The notes under the pieces are model-generated. The model saw nothing but the letters and a program-made list of their open reading frames with translations, searched no databases and had not been told where the DNA came from. The position numbers and the translations under genes were made by a program. From Acinetobacter sp. NIPH 298 (lineage in GTDB: Bacteria; Pseudomonadota; Gammaproteobacteria; Pseudomonadales; Moraxellaceae), in assembly GCF_000369505.1 (NCBI RefSeq), contig NZ_KB850054.1, forward strand, positions 471,208 to 535,207: a stretch of 64,000 nucleotides of DNA, given 5' to 3'. Shown piece after piece: positions 8,613 to 17,971 of this stretch (within the stretch, counting starts at the first letter, position 1; the number at the start of each line of letters is the position of its first letter).

Positions 8613-8699
8613 TTTGAATGAATGACAGAAAAACCAACTCATTCCAAAAAGTTTGTTAATTTATAAAAATGATAAATTAGATTTATGTAAAACGATTGT

Positions 8700-8705
8700 T
8701 ATAAT
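8700..8705 (+). promoter_or_regulatory. -10 element of the leu operon promoter
   Basis: A perfect TATAAT 54 bases upstream of the leuC start; no good -35 is seen. The implied leader is under 50 bases, so a leucine-codon attenuator is unlikely. Confidence 0.4.
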
Positions 8706-8759
8706 CAGTCTAAGATTAAATTACCCAGTCCTATGACAAGCACGATGGAGAGCGACGAC

Positions 8760-10178
8760 ATGGCAGGCAAAACATTGTATGACAAATTATGGGATGACCA
8801 TTTAGTAACGCAACGTGATGATGGTTCATGCTTAATTTATATTGATCGTCACTTATTGCATGAAGTCACTAGTCCTCAAGCATTTGAGGGTTTACAGCTT
8901 GCTGGGCGTAAACCATGGCGTTTAAGTGCCAATGTCGCAACACCTGACCACAACGTTCCAACCTCTAAAAAAGAGCGTGAACAGGGGATTGCAGGAATTG
9001 AGGACGAAACCTCTCGTATCCAAGTGCAAACCTTAGACGATAACTGTAAAACATTTAATATCGTTGAATTTGGGATTAATGACATTCGCCAAGGGATTGC
9101 GCATGTTGTAGGCCCAGAGCAAGGTTTAACTTTACCGGGTATGACCGTGGTTTGTGGTGACTCGCATACGGCAACGCATGGTGCTTTTGGTTGTTTGGCA
9201 CATGGGATTGGGACATCAGAAGTTGAACATGTATTGGCAACACAATGCTTAGTACAGAAAAAATCTAAAAATATGTTAGTCCGTGTGGATGGTGTATTGG
9301 GCAAAGGCGTGACATCGAAAGATGTGGTTTTGGCCATCATCGGCAAGATTGGTACGGCTGGTGGTACGGGTTATGCAATCGAGTTTGGCGGACAAGTGTT
9401 CCGTGATATGTCGATTGAAGGCCGTATGACCGTGTGCAATATGGCAATCGAAGCGGGTGCCCGTGTGGGTATGGTTGCAGTTGATGACAAGACTATTGCC
9501 TACGTGAAGGATCGTAACTATGCACCGAAAGCTGAGCAGTGGGATCAAGCAGTCGCCTATTGGAACACCTTACATTCTGATGAAGATGCAGTATTTGACG
9601 CTGTCGTTGTATTGGATGGCGCAGAGATCGAGCCGCAAGTGTCTTGGGGAACCTCTCCAGAAATGGTGATTCCAGTTACGCAAGCAGTACCGACTTTAGA
9701 GCAAGCCAAAGATGATGTACAACGTAATGATTGGACACGCGCTTATCAATATATGGGCTTAAATGCAGGTCAGGCTTTGTCTGATATCCAATTGGATCGT
9801 GTCTTTATTGGTTCATGTACTAACTCTCGTATTGAAGATATTCGTGCCGCTGCCGAAGTCGTGAAAGGTCGTAAAGTCGCTTCAAGTATCAAACAAGCGA
9901 TGATTGTTCCGGGTTCTGGTTTGGTAAAACAGCAGGCAGAGCAAGAAGGTTTGGATCAAATTTTCTTGGAAGCAGGTTTTGAATGGCGTGAACCGGGTTG
10001 CTCAATGTGTTTGGCAATGAATGCGGATAAGTTACAACCAGGTGAGCATTGTGCATCAACCTCAAATCGTAATTTTGAAGGTCGTCAGGGCAATGGTGGG
10101 CGTACCCATTTAGTCAGTCCCGCGATGGCAGCTGCGGCAGCGATTGCAGGTCATTTCGTTGATGTTCGTTCATTCTAA
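8760..10178 (+). CDS. leuC: 3-isopropylmalate dehydratase large subunit LeuC
   Basis: 472 aa from the ATG that has GGAG nine bases upstream (earlier ATGs at 8733 and 8745 are in frame but the GGAG overlaps the second). With LeuD it isomerises 2-isopropylmalate to 3-isopropylmalate in leucine synthesis. Aconitase-fold signatures are present: [15 protein letters not shown], and the Fe-S cysteines in IGSCTNSR and [11 protein letters not shown]. leuD follows after 12 bases with its own ribosome site. Confidence 0.97.
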   Translation: MAGKTLYDKLWDDHLVTQRDDGSCLIYIDRHLLHEVTSPQAFEGLQLAGRKPWRLSANVATPDHNVPTSKKEREQGIAGIEDETSRIQVQTLDDNCKTFNIVEFGINDIRQGIAHVVGPEQGLTLPGMTVVCGDSHTATHGAFGCLAHGIGTSEVEHVLATQCLVQKKSKNMLVRVDGVLGKGVTSKDVVLAIIGKIGTAGGTGYAIEFGGQVFRDMSIEGRMTVCNMAIEAGARVGMVAVDDKTIAYVKDRNYAPKAEQWDQAVAYWNTLHSDEDAVFDAVVVLDGAEIEPQVSWGTSPEMVIPVTQAVPTLEQAKDDVQRNDWTRAYQYMGLNAGQALSDIQLDRVFIGSCTNSRIEDIRAAAEVVKGRKVASSIKQAMIVPGSGLVKQQAEQEGLDQIFLEAGFEWREPGCSMCLAMNADKLQPGEHCASTSNRNFEGRQGNGGRTHLVSPAMAAAAAIAGHFVDVRSF

Positions 10179-10190
10179 AGGAGCAAAATC

Positions 10191-10838
10191 ATGGAAAAAT
10201 ATACTGTAGAGCAAGGTATTGTTGCACCTTTAGATCGTGCCAATGTGGATACTGATTTAATTATTCCGAAACAGTTTTTAAAATCAATCAAGCGCACTGG
10301 CTTCGGCGATAATTTATTTGATGAATTACGTTATTTAGATGAAGGTTATTTAGGTCAGGACATTAGTAAACGTCCTAAAGACCCTGATTTTGTCTTGAAT
10401 CAGCCTCGTTATCAAGGTTCAACGATTTTATTGGCACGTACTAACTTCGGTTGTGGTTCAAGCCGCGAACATGCACCTTGGGCATTAAATGAATATGGTT
10501 TTCGTACCGTGATTGCGCCAAGCTTTGCAGATATTTTCTTTAATAACTGTTTTAAAAATGGCATGTTGCCTGTGATCTTGTCTGAAGAGATTGTAGATCA
10601 GTTATTTAAAGAATGTGCTGAAGAAGGTTATCAATTGACCATTGATTTGGAAGCACAACAAGTACGTACGCCAACAGGTGAAGCCTTCAATTTTGAAATT
10701 GATCCATTCCGCAAACATTGTTTGCTGAATGGTTTAGATGACATTGGTTTAACTTTACAAGTTGCTGATGAGATTCGAGATTTTGAAGCGAAAGCCAAAC
10801 AAGTGCGTCCTTGGGTATTTGATGAAATCAAAGCCTAA
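10191..10838 (+). CDS. leuD: 3-isopropylmalate dehydratase small subunit LeuD
   Basis: 215 aa, the usual length. Swivelling small domain of isopropylmalate isomerase. Visible family segments: [15 protein letters not shown] near the N-terminus and [15 protein letters not shown] (substrate loop, about residues 83-97), then [13 protein letters not shown]. Translation starts after AAAGGAG. It follows leuC directly, while leuB is separated from it by a lipoprotein gene. Confidence 0.97.
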   Translation: MEKYTVEQGIVAPLDRANVDTDLIIPKQFLKSIKRTGFGDNLFDELRYLDEGYLGQDISKRPKDPDFVLNQPRYQGSTILLARTNFGCGSSREHAPWALNEYGFRTVIAPSFADIFFNNCFKNGMLPVILSEEIVDQLFKECAEEGYQLTIDLEAQQVRTPTGEAFNFEIDPFRKHCLLNGLDDIGLTLQVADEIRDFEAKAKQVRPWVFDEIKA

Positions 10839-10890
10839 TTGTTTGAATACAATTTGAACATAATCATGGCATAGCGATACAACTCTTGTT

Positions 10891-10924
10891 AACATGCAAA
10901 CAAAGATTAATTTGCTTGCATGTT
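10891..10924. repeat. hairpin between leuD and the lipoprotein gene
   Basis: AACATGCAA / TTGCATGTT, 9-bp perfect arms with a 16-base loop and further partial pairing inside. No U-tract follows, so it may be an RNA processing or stability element rather than a terminator. Confidence 0.4.
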
Positions 10925-10952
10925 GATATGACATGAGGACTGGGCCCGAACA

Positions 10953-11528
10953 ATGAGAAGGATATTAGCACGCAATATTTTGCTGTGTTTATGTGTTGGT
11001 ACGACTTTAACTGCCTGTCAGAATACACAAAATGTGGTTGATCAAGTTCGTATTGCTCAAAATACTTTAGAGCAGAGAGCGAATAACGCAACTTTATATT
11101 GTTCAGGCGTAGAAAATTGTGAATTTGCACGTATCGATGATACTGAGGTGATTAATGCGACCTCGCATCGCATCAGTCGAGAGGCGATGGAGCGAGGCAT
11201 TGTGAGACTACAAGGTTCGGTTTTTAGTCGAAAACAACAAGTCTATCTGAGTGTTCCTGCCAAAGAATATGAAGTCGTGATTCGCTTTTATCCAATCTCT
11301 TTAGATCGTGCGGAGACTTTTCATGTCATTCATGAATTCAAGCCTTATTTAAACTATACCTTTAAAATGTATAGAGATAGGCCATCTGGTTCGGGGAGTT
11401 TATTAAATGTCTCTGCACCTGACCCGCTATGTGTTGATTTGCAGCAGGAACAACGCACGATTCGCCGTTTTTGCCGATCTTATGATGTCCGTAAAGGCTT
11501 AGGCGAGTTTGTTGAAAGAAGAGTTTAA
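10953..11528 (+). CDS. uncharacterised lipoprotein in the leu operon
   Basis: 191 aa. N-terminal signal peptide with lipobox TLTACQN (Cys about residue 23), hence a lipid-anchored envelope protein. The mature part has three further cysteine-containing stretches (YCSGVENCEF, DPLCVDL, RRFCRSYD) that could form disulfides. No family is recognised and nothing connects it to leucine synthesis. It lies 114 bases after leuD and 43 before leuB on the same strand; it may be co-transcribed with them or have its own promoter. Confidence 0.75.
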   Translation: MRRILARNILLCLCVGTTLTACQNTQNVVDQVRIAQNTLEQRANNATLYCSGVENCEFARIDDTEVINATSHRISREAMERGIVRLQGSVFSRKQQVYLSVPAKEYEVVIRFYPISLDRAETFHVIHEFKPYLNYTFKMYRDRPSGSGSLLNVSAPDPLCVDLQQEQRTIRRFCRSYDVRKGLGEFVERRV

Positions 11529-11571
11529 TTGGCTTGCAGTGTAAACTGCTTATATCAAACTGGAAAAATAG

Positions 11572-12651
11572 ATGTCTAAACATATTTTAATTTTAGCGGG
11601 TGATGGTATTGGCCCTGAAATCGTGGGCGCTGCTGAAAAAGTTTTAACCAAGGTCAATCATAAATTTAATCTAGGTTTGACATGGGAACATGGTTTGCTC
11701 GGTGGTTCAGCAATTGATGCACATGGCGAACCCTATCCAGCTGTGACCAGTGAACAAGCCAAAAAATCAGATGCAATTTTATTAGGTGCTGTAGGTGGTC
11801 CTAAATGGGACAGCATCGAACGTTCGATTCGTCCTGAACGTGGTTTACTCAAAATCCGCAGTGAGCTGAATTTATTTGCCAACTTACGTCCAGCGATTCT
11901 GTACCCACAATTGGCTGACGCTTCAAGCTTAAAACCAGAAATTGTTGCAGGTTTAGATATTCTGATTGTGCGTGAGCTGACAGGTGGTATTTATTTCGGT
12001 CAGCCACGTGGTATCCGTGAACTCGAAAACGGTGAAAAACAAGGCTACAACACTGATGTTTATTCCGAAAGCGAAATCAAGCGTATTGCTAAAGTCGCGT
12101 TTGAGCTGGCTGGCTTACGTGGTGGTAAAGTGTGTTCGGTCGATAAAGCCAATGTGCTTGAAGTGACTGAGTTGTGGAAGCAAACAGTAACCGATTTACA
12201 GCAAGCGCAATATTCAAATATTCAGTTATCGCACATGTATGTCGATAATGCTGCGATGCAATTGGTCCGTGCACCTAAACAGTTTGATGTGATTGTCACA
12301 GGCAATTTATTTGGCGATATTTTGTCGGATGAAGCCGCAATGTTGACGGGCTCAATCGGTATGTTGCCTTCAGCATCATTGGATGAAAAGGGCAAAGGCA
12401 TGTATGAACCATGTCATGGTTCTGCACCAGATATTGCAGGTCAAAATGTCGCGAATCCACTTGCCACTGTGCTTTCGGTTGCAATGATGTTGCGCTACAC
12501 CTTCCGTGAAGAAGCAGCAGCCAAAGCGATTGAAGATGCTGTAGGTCAAGTATTGGATCAAGGTTTACGTACCGCGGATATTATGTCTGAAGGCATGACC
12601 AAAGTGGGTACAGATGCGATGGGTGAAGCGGTTGTTTCAGCACTGAGCTAG
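11572..12651 (+). CDS. leuB: 3-isopropylmalate dehydrogenase LeuB
   Basis: 359 aa, normal length. Oxidatively decarboxylates 3-isopropylmalate to 2-oxoisocaproate using NAD+. Isocitrate/isopropylmalate dehydrogenase signatures are visible: [32 protein letters not shown], the [17 protein letters not shown] metal-binding segment and [13 protein letters not shown]. It ends the leucine operon, followed by a strong terminator. Confidence 0.97.
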   Translation: MSKHILILAGDGIGPEIVGAAEKVLTKVNHKFNLGLTWEHGLLGGSAIDAHGEPYPAVTSEQAKKSDAILLGAVGGPKWDSIERSIRPERGLLKIRSELNLFANLRPAILYPQLADASSLKPEIVAGLDILIVRELTGGIYFGQPRGIRELENGEKQGYNTDVYSESEIKRIAKVAFELAGLRGGKVCSVDKANVLEVTELWKQTVTDLQQAQYSNIQLSHMYVDNAAMQLVRAPKQFDVIVTGNLFGDILSDEAAMLTGSIGMLPSASLDEKGKGMYEPCHGSAPDIAGQNVANPLATVLSVAMMLRYTFREEAAAKAIEDAVGQVLDQGLRTADIMSEGMTKVGTDAMGEAVVSALS

Positions 12652-12662
12652 AGTCTATATTG

Positions 12663-12693
12663 AAAAAACGCAGCTAAAAAGGCTGCGTTTTTT
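12663..12693. terminator. bidirectional terminator
   Basis: AAAAAACGCAGC / GCTGCGTTTTTT, 12-bp perfect arms with a 7-base loop, between the convergent leuB and lipoprotein genes. Confidence 0.85.
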
Positions 12694-12708
12694 ATTTGGT
12701 ATATTGAT

Positions 12709-13116
12709 TTAGCACGCTTTGCCTTCATAGCGAATTGAACGCGCAATCTGTTGCTGATCAAGCTCAAAAATAATATGGCAATAAAAGTTAACATCGTAGG
12801 ATTGTTGACCCGTTTGAACCGCACCTATACGTGCAGAACTCCCCATGCCTGAACCAGATTCACCAAATGATTGTGGCATCGGCACTGGAATGTTGATTGG
12901 ACGCAGTACGGTGAAAATCAAAGAACGATCAGTTTTTTTAGGTTGTTTTAATGTTTGAAAGCCTAAATCGTTCAAATTGAGCTTGTGTTGAATGTCATCG
13001 GCTGACTGCCCAATATAAGGCTGTAAGTAATCTTGCAGTTGAACAGATTGCCATCCCGGTGTTGCGCAACCTTGTAATAGTAATGCGAAGAAAATAATAA
13101 AAAATTTATAATGCAT
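12709..13116 (-). CDS. uncharacterised lipoprotein
   Basis: 135 aa. Signal peptide MHYKFFIIFFALLL with lipobox LQGCATP (Cys 17). The mature domain opens with WQSVQLQDYLQPYIGQSADDIQ and has a glycine/serine-rich segment (GESGSGMGSSARIG) and two cysteines near the C-terminus. No family recognised. Two inverted repeats lie about 100-150 bases upstream of its start and may control it. Confidence 0.65.
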   Translation of the reverse strand: MHYKFFIIFFALLLQGCATPGWQSVQLQDYLQPYIGQSADDIQHKLNLNDLGFQTLKQPKKTDRSLIFTVLRPINIPVPMPQSFGESGSGMGSSARIGAVQTGQQSYDVNFYCHIIFELDQQQIARSIRYEGKAC

Positions 13117-13217
13117 TGTGACTATTTCCTTATTTTTGGAATAAATAATTTTTATATTTTTGAGCAGCGAGCGTGAGAGACGTATTTAAATCTATCCGTT
13201 CCGGAGACGATATTATA

Positions 13218-13245
13218 TTACAGCAATAATTACATATCGCTGTAA
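13218..13245. repeat. inverted repeat TTACAGC / GCTGTAA
   Basis: 7-bp perfect arms separated by 14 bases, adjoining a second, tighter palindrome. It lies in the 231-base gap upstream of the 12709-13116 lipoprotein gene and downstream of infA. Confidence 0.35.
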
Positions 13246-13246
13246 A

Positions 13247-13266
13247 TGACTTAAACATTTAAGTCA
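13247..13266. promoter_or_regulatory. 20-bp palindrome, possible operator
   Basis: TGACTTAAA-CA-TTTAAGTCA, 9-bp arms with no mismatch. It is upstream of the minus-strand lipoprotein gene and has the size and symmetry of a dimeric repressor site. Confidence 0.4.
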
Positions 13267-13305
13267 ATGTTAGACCGTTAAATAGAGCATTCGCTTATCG
13301 CTTGT

Positions 13306-13333
13306 AAAAAAAGCCACGAGATGTGGCTTTTTT
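13306..13333 (-). terminator. infA terminator
   Basis: AAAAAAGCCAC / GTGGCTTTTTT hairpin 15 bases downstream of infA on the minus strand; the T-run is present in both directions. Confidence 0.8.
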
Positions 13334-13347
13334 GCATTCACTAATTC

Positions 13348-13569
13348 TTAGCGCGCACGATAAGTGATACGACCCTTTGTCAAATCATAAGGTGTCATTT
13401 CAACTTTTACACTGTCACCTGTCAAAATACGGATATAGTGTTTACGCATTTTACCAGAAATGTGAGCAATAACTTCGTGACCGTTTTCTAAACGTACACG
13501 GAACATCGTATTAGGAAGCGTTTCGGTGACAACGCCTTCGAACTCAATGAGTTCCTCTTTATTGGCCAT
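13348..13569 (-). CDS. infA: translation initiation factor IF-1
   Basis: 73 aa OB-fold protein, essentially full length. IF-1 occupies the ribosomal A site during initiation. Characteristic sequence: [17 protein letters not shown] at the N-terminus, then [17 protein letters not shown] and [17 protein letters not shown]. Single-gene unit with its own terminator, divergent from the AraC-type regulator. Confidence 0.98.
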   Translation of the reverse strand: MANKEELIEFEGVVTETLPNTMFRVRLENGHEVIAHISGKMRKHYIRILTGDSVKVEMTPYDLTKGRITYRAR

Positions 13570-13798
13570 AGCCTACCTGAGATCAAATTGGAAAGGCGCA
13601 AATTATAGTCAATTTATTTAAAATTTACAAGATATAAGCTAAGCAAGGCTGTCAGATATTAATCAAAAGAACTGTCAGACAATTTATAAATTTTTTTTAA
13701 CAAAAGAAGCAGAATAGTGTTGTCAGTTTGGTCAATCAACGTTAATCTAAAATTATTGTTCATTGTCACAATAAAGTATCTACAGGGAAGGGCACTGC

Positions 13799-14809
13799 GT
13801 GGGTCAGTTAACAGATGCATCGGTTGTATTGCGCTTTGGTTATCAGGCAATTCGTAAAGCAGGATTACCAACCGAAGAGATTTTAACAAAGGCAGGGGTT
13901 GCACTCAATCAAGTTGATACCAATGCGAGAACGCCATTAAGTGCACAGCATGCATTTTGGATTGCTGCTCGGGATGTGAGTAATGATCAAGATATCGGGC
14001 TGCATTTAGGGGAATATTTACCGCTATATCGTGGTCAAGTGATTGAGCATTTATTTATCAGTAGTGAAACCTTTGGTGAGGGCTTAAAGCGAGCACTGGC
14101 TTACCAACGTCTGATTAGTGATGCTTTTGATGCGAAACTTATTGTTGAAGATGGACGCTGTTATTTAAGTAACGGTGAACAATTATGGCCTGACCAATTT
14201 GTTAATCGTCATTTTTCTGAATGTGTGTTTTCTGGTATTTTACGTTTCTTTAAGTTTATTACTGAAGGTCAATTTCAGCCAATCTATATTGATTTTAATT
14301 TCAGTGAAGGGGCTGAGGATGACGAATATTTTAGAGTATTTGGCTGCCCCGTTAGCTTAGGACAAAAAGAGACCCGACTTTATTTTGATGCTGCGGTGTT
14401 AGATTATCCTTTGTGGCAAGCTGAACCAGAGCTACTACAATTGCATGAACAGCTTGCCATTGAAAAATTACAAGAGCTTGCACGCTATGATCTCGTTGGT
14501 GAAGTTCGTCGTGCGATTGGTTCGACCTTGGAAAGCGGGGAGACCACATTGGAAACTGTTGCAGCGCAACTCAATATTACACCGCGCCGCCTAAGAACAC
14601 AGCTCAGTGAAGCAAATACCAGTTTTCAGCAAATTCTTTCAGATTATCGCTGTCGTCTAGCGAAAAAATTACTCGCAAATACCACTGAAAGTGTTGAGCG
14701 TATTGTGTATTTAACAGGTTTCTCTGAACCAAGTACTTTCTATCGTGCATTTAAACGTTGGACCAACGAAACCCCAGTGGAATATCGTAAACGTAAACAG
14801 CGCCAGTGA
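13799..14809 (+). CDS. AraC-family regulator (OruR/ArgR-like arrangement)
   Basis: 336 aa starting with GTG; GGGAAGGG lies about seven bases upstream. An N-terminal domain of the Arabinose_bd (DUF/OruR-like) type covers about residues 20-200 and a C-terminal double HTH covers 235-336 (ETTLETVAAQLNITPRRLRTQL, then VERIVYLTGFSEPSTFYRAFKRWT). Target genes are unknown, with no metabolic operon adjacent. Transcribed toward truA, ending in a shared terminator. Confidence 0.88.
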   Translation: MGQLTDASVVLRFGYQAIRKAGLPTEEILTKAGVALNQVDTNARTPLSAQHAFWIAARDVSNDQDIGLHLGEYLPLYRGQVIEHLFISSETFGEGLKRALAYQRLISDAFDAKLIVEDGRCYLSNGEQLWPDQFVNRHFSECVFSGILRFFKFITEGQFQPIYIDFNFSEGAEDDEYFRVFGCPVSLGQKETRLYFDAAVLDYPLWQAEPELLQLHEQLAIEKLQELARYDLVGEVRRAIGSTLESGETTLETVAAQLNITPRRLRTQLSEANTSFQQILSDYRCRLAKKLLANTTESVERIVYLTGFSEPSTFYRAFKRWTNETPVEYRKRKQRQ

Positions 14810-14828
14810 TTTAAACTGATTCAACGAA

Positions 14829-14856
14829 GCCTTATCAAAAAGATAAGGCTTTTTTA
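14829..14856. terminator. bidirectional terminator
   Basis: GCCTTATC-AAAAA-GATAAGGC followed by TTTTTT on the + strand, between the convergent AraC regulator and truA. Confidence 0.8.
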
Positions 14857-15651
14857 TTCAGCCAAGTTTAACCATTGCGGCCCTAATGGCGGCTGCGGTA
14901 AATCAAAGTGCTCTGGATAATACGCCTGAATAAAATATAGCCCATCCGCTGGTGCTGTTACACCTGCCGCCTTGCGATCTTCAGCAGCAAACATAGTGTC
15001 AATATGTTCAATCTCATAGAGCCCTTGTCCGATTTCAAGCAAACATCCCATAATATTTCGGACCATATGATGTAAAAAACCATCGGCTTGAATATCGAGG
15101 ACGAGATAGCGACCATGTTCAAACAGACGACAATGTTTGACATGACGCACGGGTTGATTGGACTGACATGCAGCGGCGCGGAAAGATTCAAAATTATGAG
15201 TGCCTTCAAACTTTGCTGCGGCAGCGATCATTTTTTTCACATCTAAGTTTTGATAGAGATGAGTGACTTGTTTTTGTAGTAGCGCAGGTCGCATTGGAGC
15301 GTTATAAACAACATAGCGATAACGTCGCGCAATTGCTTTAAAACGTGCATGGAAATTTTCATCCATACATTTGATCCATTGAATCGAAATATCTTTAGGA
15401 AGTTGACTATTTGCACCCATGATCCAACCACGTTCAGGGCGGATGGCTTCAGTATCAAAGTGCGCCACCATATTGGTGGCATGTACGCCTGCATCGGTAC
15501 GTCCTGCACCATGTAAAATAATGGTTTCGTTGGCGACTTTGCTGAGGACTTTTTCAATGGTTTCTTGAACACTTGCAATGCCCGCTTGTTGGGTTTGCCA
15601 ACCACGGTATTGAGTACCGCAAAATTCAATACCGATTGCATAACGTTGCAT
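14854..15651 (-). CDS. truA: tRNA pseudouridine(38-40) synthase TruA
   Basis: 265 aa, usual size. Converts uridines 38-40 of the tRNA anticodon stem-loop to pseudouridine. The catalytic Asp is in GAGRTDAGVHA (about residue 54), and the family motifs GTQYRGWQ near the N-terminus and DGFLHHMVRNIMG are present. The asparaginase gene lies immediately upstream on the same strand, 14 bases away, so both are probably on one transcript. Confidence 0.96.
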   Translation of the reverse strand: MQRYAIGIEFCGTQYRGWQTQQAGIASVQETIEKVLSKVANETIILHGAGRTDAGVHATNMVAHFDTEAIRPERGWIMGANSQLPKDISIQWIKCMDENFHARFKAIARRYRYVVYNAPMRPALLQKQVTHLYQNLDVKKMIAAAAKFEGTHNFESFRAAACQSNQPVRHVKHCRLFEHGRYLVLDIQADGFLHHMVRNIMGCLLEIGQGLYEIEHIDTMFAAEDRKAAGVTAPADGLYFIQAYYPEHFDLPQPPLGPQWLNLAE

Positions 15652-15665
15652 GTCTTAACCTCAGA

Positions 15666-16631
15666 TTAGTGTTGCTGCCAATGTTCAAACCATTGATCAT
15701 GGGTCGGGTATTTTAAATACATTTGCAGCACTTTTGCATATAAATCAGCATGGCAGTGACAGTCATTGATCAAAACTTTAGCTGATTTAATCCAAGCACT
15801 CACCGCATAGCGCTGATCAAGCTGTCCAAAGGTCACTTGAGTGCTGATAATTGAAAGACATTGCTTGTGATACAGAGCATCAAATAACGCTAAAATCTCA
15901 TCATTCACTGCGATATTGCCAGTGCCGAATCCTTGTAACACGAGGAAATTTGGTGGTGCAGCCAAGATATTATTTAACTGCGATAACAGTTGCTCTTTGC
16001 CAATCGGTTGTAGCATAAGATTGAGCATACTGAGTTGTGTGGCTTGTTCAATATGTTCATTTTGAACAATAAAATAATCAGCCGTCGTTTTACAGGTTTG
16101 ATTTGCATCTTTACCTGCAAAAGCATCAAGTTCAGTAGTGTGAACCTTTAATGTCGTTTGTGCGTGGAAAACTTGCTGATGGAATGTCAGATAAACCCCA
16201 GCAGGCCGTTGTATGACTTGCTCAAGTGCAAGAGATAAGTTGCTCAATGCATCTGTGAACTCTCTGGTATCATTGCCTTCAATATTGAGTAAGGGGTATT
16301 GGCTGCCCGTAATAATCGCGTGGCAAGAATGCCCCAAAAAGCGTGCAAGCGTTGCTGCCGCATAGCTTAAAGTATCAGTGCCATGAATAATCACGAAATG
16401 CTGATAATTTTTGAGTTGTAACTGTTGAATTTGTTGTACTAACTGCAACCAATCAGTCGCTGTACATGCGCTACTATCTTGAATACTGGGTGCGGCAAAA
16501 CACTCTACATCTAAGTGAGGTGGAATCACTTTTTTGAGTGCTGGTAAAAAATTTTGTTCTGGCATTGGCATCAGTGGTTCACCCACACAGCCAAAAGTTC
16601 CACCCATATAAATTAAAGCGATCTTTTGCAT
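15666..16631 (-). CDS. asparaginase-family protein
   Basis: 321 aa. The N-terminal nucleophile threonine motif is MGGTFGC (T12), where the common form is GGTI. The second catalytic block is HGTDTLSYAAATL with the Thr-Asp pair, so the active site appears intact. There is no signal peptide (MQKIALIYMGG), implying a cytoplasmic, type I-like enzyme that hydrolyses asparagine or a related amide. Length fits L-asparaginases (about 320-340 aa). The fimV-like gene pair lies upstream with a terminator in between. Confidence 0.82.
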   Translation of the reverse strand: MQKIALIYMGGTFGCVGEPLMPMPEQNFLPALKKVIPPHLDVECFAAPSIQDSSACTATDWLQLVQQIQQLQLKNYQHFVIIHGTDTLSYAAATLARFLGHSCHAIITGSQYPLLNIEGNDTREFTDALSNLSLALEQVIQRPAGVYLTFHQQVFHAQTTLKVHTTELDAFAGKDANQTCKTTADYFIVQNEHIEQATQLSMLNLMLQPIGKEQLLSQLNNILAAPPNFLVLQGFGTGNIAVNDEILALFDALYHKQCLSIISTQVTFGQLDQRYAVSAWIKSAKVLINDCHCHADLYAKVLQMYLKYPTHDQWFEHWQQH

Positions 16632-16657
16632 AATAAAAAGTTTTTCATCATAAAAAA

Positions 16658-16678
16658 AGCAGTCATAGAGACTGCTTA
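16658..16678 (-). terminator. terminator after the FimV C-terminal-like gene
   Basis: AAGCAGTC-ATAGA-GACTGCTT; on the minus strand a run of T follows (seven As on the + strand at 16652-16658). Confidence 0.75.
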
Positions 16679-16695
16679 TATTAGACCGATACGTC

Positions 16696-17907
16696 TCAAG
16701 ACGCTATTTTATTGAGTAATTTTTCTGAACGTTGTTGTTGTTCTTGGTTGAGTTGAAGCTGATGGTTTTGTAATAGTTCACGGGCAGATGTATAAGCACC
16801 AAGCTCAATATATTGTTCAGCTAGATCTAAGTTAAGTTCAACTTCATCTAACTGTTGTAAATCTGAGAATGATTGAGCTAAAGGATCGTTGAGTTCTACA
16901 GTTGGTGTTTGTGGAATCGGCTCAGCGACTTCTAGGCTTGGTTCAGTAGCTGTGGTAGGTTGTGTAAGGTCAAAAGAAAACTCAGTTTTTTCAGTCGCTG
17001 CTTGTTTTTCACTATGATGTTGTGGTTGATCAATATTGAAATCTAAGCCAGGCGTTTCGGTGATATTGTCAGTCTTGATTTCACTTTGGCTAGATGTTGC
17101 ATCTAAATTAGAGAAATTAAAATCTAATTCAGGCTTTGCGTCATTGCCCGATAATGCTTCAGTCGCAGGTGCTGAGTCGGATGAAAAGTCTAAAGCAGGT
17201 TGCTGTTGTAGCTCCGTTGTCGGTTTGACGGTTTCTTTCTGTTCAAAGGAAAAGTCGAAATCTAAAGCTTGAACCTGTGCCGCTGCTTCGGCAGGTTTCT
17301 CTTGCTCAGCAGGAGCAGTATATTCAGATTGTATATCCTCAAAAGTCGGTTTGGCCGATGTTTGGACTAATGCATCAAAGTCGGCCGTTTTATTTTGAGC
17401 TTCAACTTCTGCAATACGTGATGATTGTGTTGGTTGCGAGTTGAAGCCAATACTATCAAATGATTGAGAGTTCTTTATACGCTCTTGGTTCTTTGCTTCA
17501 GCCGCCCGTGCAATATCCTCTAATTTTAATGCGTGTACATGCTTAATCAGTTGATCAATCGCAAAGTCATCTTTTTGCGCTAAATGGATATCAAGTAAAA
17601 ATAGATAAAGCTCATGTTGGGAGTTATCTTGTTTTAAAGCTTGATTGATTTGTGCTTCGGCAGATTGATAGTTACCGCTTTGAATTTGTTGCGTAAGTTT
17701 TTGACGCAAGCTTTCTGAAATTGCAGTCGTTGCTGGAGGGGCAGACTCTCGTTCGTCACGTGCGAGTGCTGTGCGCGTCGCCGCTTTCTTTGCTGTCTTG
17801 CTGGCACTTTTCTTGGATGCCGCATGATTTTGAGTGTTCTCACGTTTCTTTAAAACGATCGCAACGACCAATACGATGACGAGCAATACAATTATTATCG
17901 TTGACAT
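16696..17907 (-). CDS. FimV C-terminal-like membrane protein
   Basis: 403 aa. Starts with a single transmembrane helix (MSTIIIVLLVIVLVVAIVL), then a basic stretch, a TPR-like helical segment (residues 65-125, SGNYQSAEAQINQAL), a long acidic low-complexity region with repeats of the type LDFxF, and a C-terminal block LAEQYIELGAYTSARELLQ that matches the conserved FimV C-terminal domain. FimV is the polar hub protein needed for type IV pilus assembly and twitching. Here the cytoplasmic half is a separate gene, 64 bases downstream of the LysM half. Confidence 0.75.
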   Translation of the reverse strand: MSTIIIVLLVIVLVVAIVLKKRENTQNHAASKKSASKTAKKAATRTALARDERESAPPATTAISESLRQKLTQQIQSGNYQSAEAQINQALKQDNSQHELYLFLLDIHLAQKDDFAIDQLIKHVHALKLEDIARAAEAKNQERIKNSQSFDSIGFNSQPTQSSRIAEVEAQNKTADFDALVQTSAKPTFEDIQSEYTAPAEQEKPAEAAAQVQALDFDFSFEQKETVKPTTELQQQPALDFSSDSAPATEALSGNDAKPELDFNFSNLDATSSQSEIKTDNITETPGLDFNIDQPQHHSEKQAATEKTEFSFDLTQPTTATEPSLEVAEPIPQTPTVELNDPLAQSFSDLQQLDEVELNLDLAEQYIELGAYTSARELLQNHQLQLNQEQQQRSEKLLNKIAS

Positions 17908-17971
17908 GATCCATACCCCTTAAAAAATAGAACCGCTTTTATCCAAATCTTTGAGAATCTTCTTCCATAAC

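Noticed and set aside
13799..14809. Naming the AraC regulator as OruR
   Set aside because: Only the general domain order agrees; no ornithine or arginine gene is adjacent.
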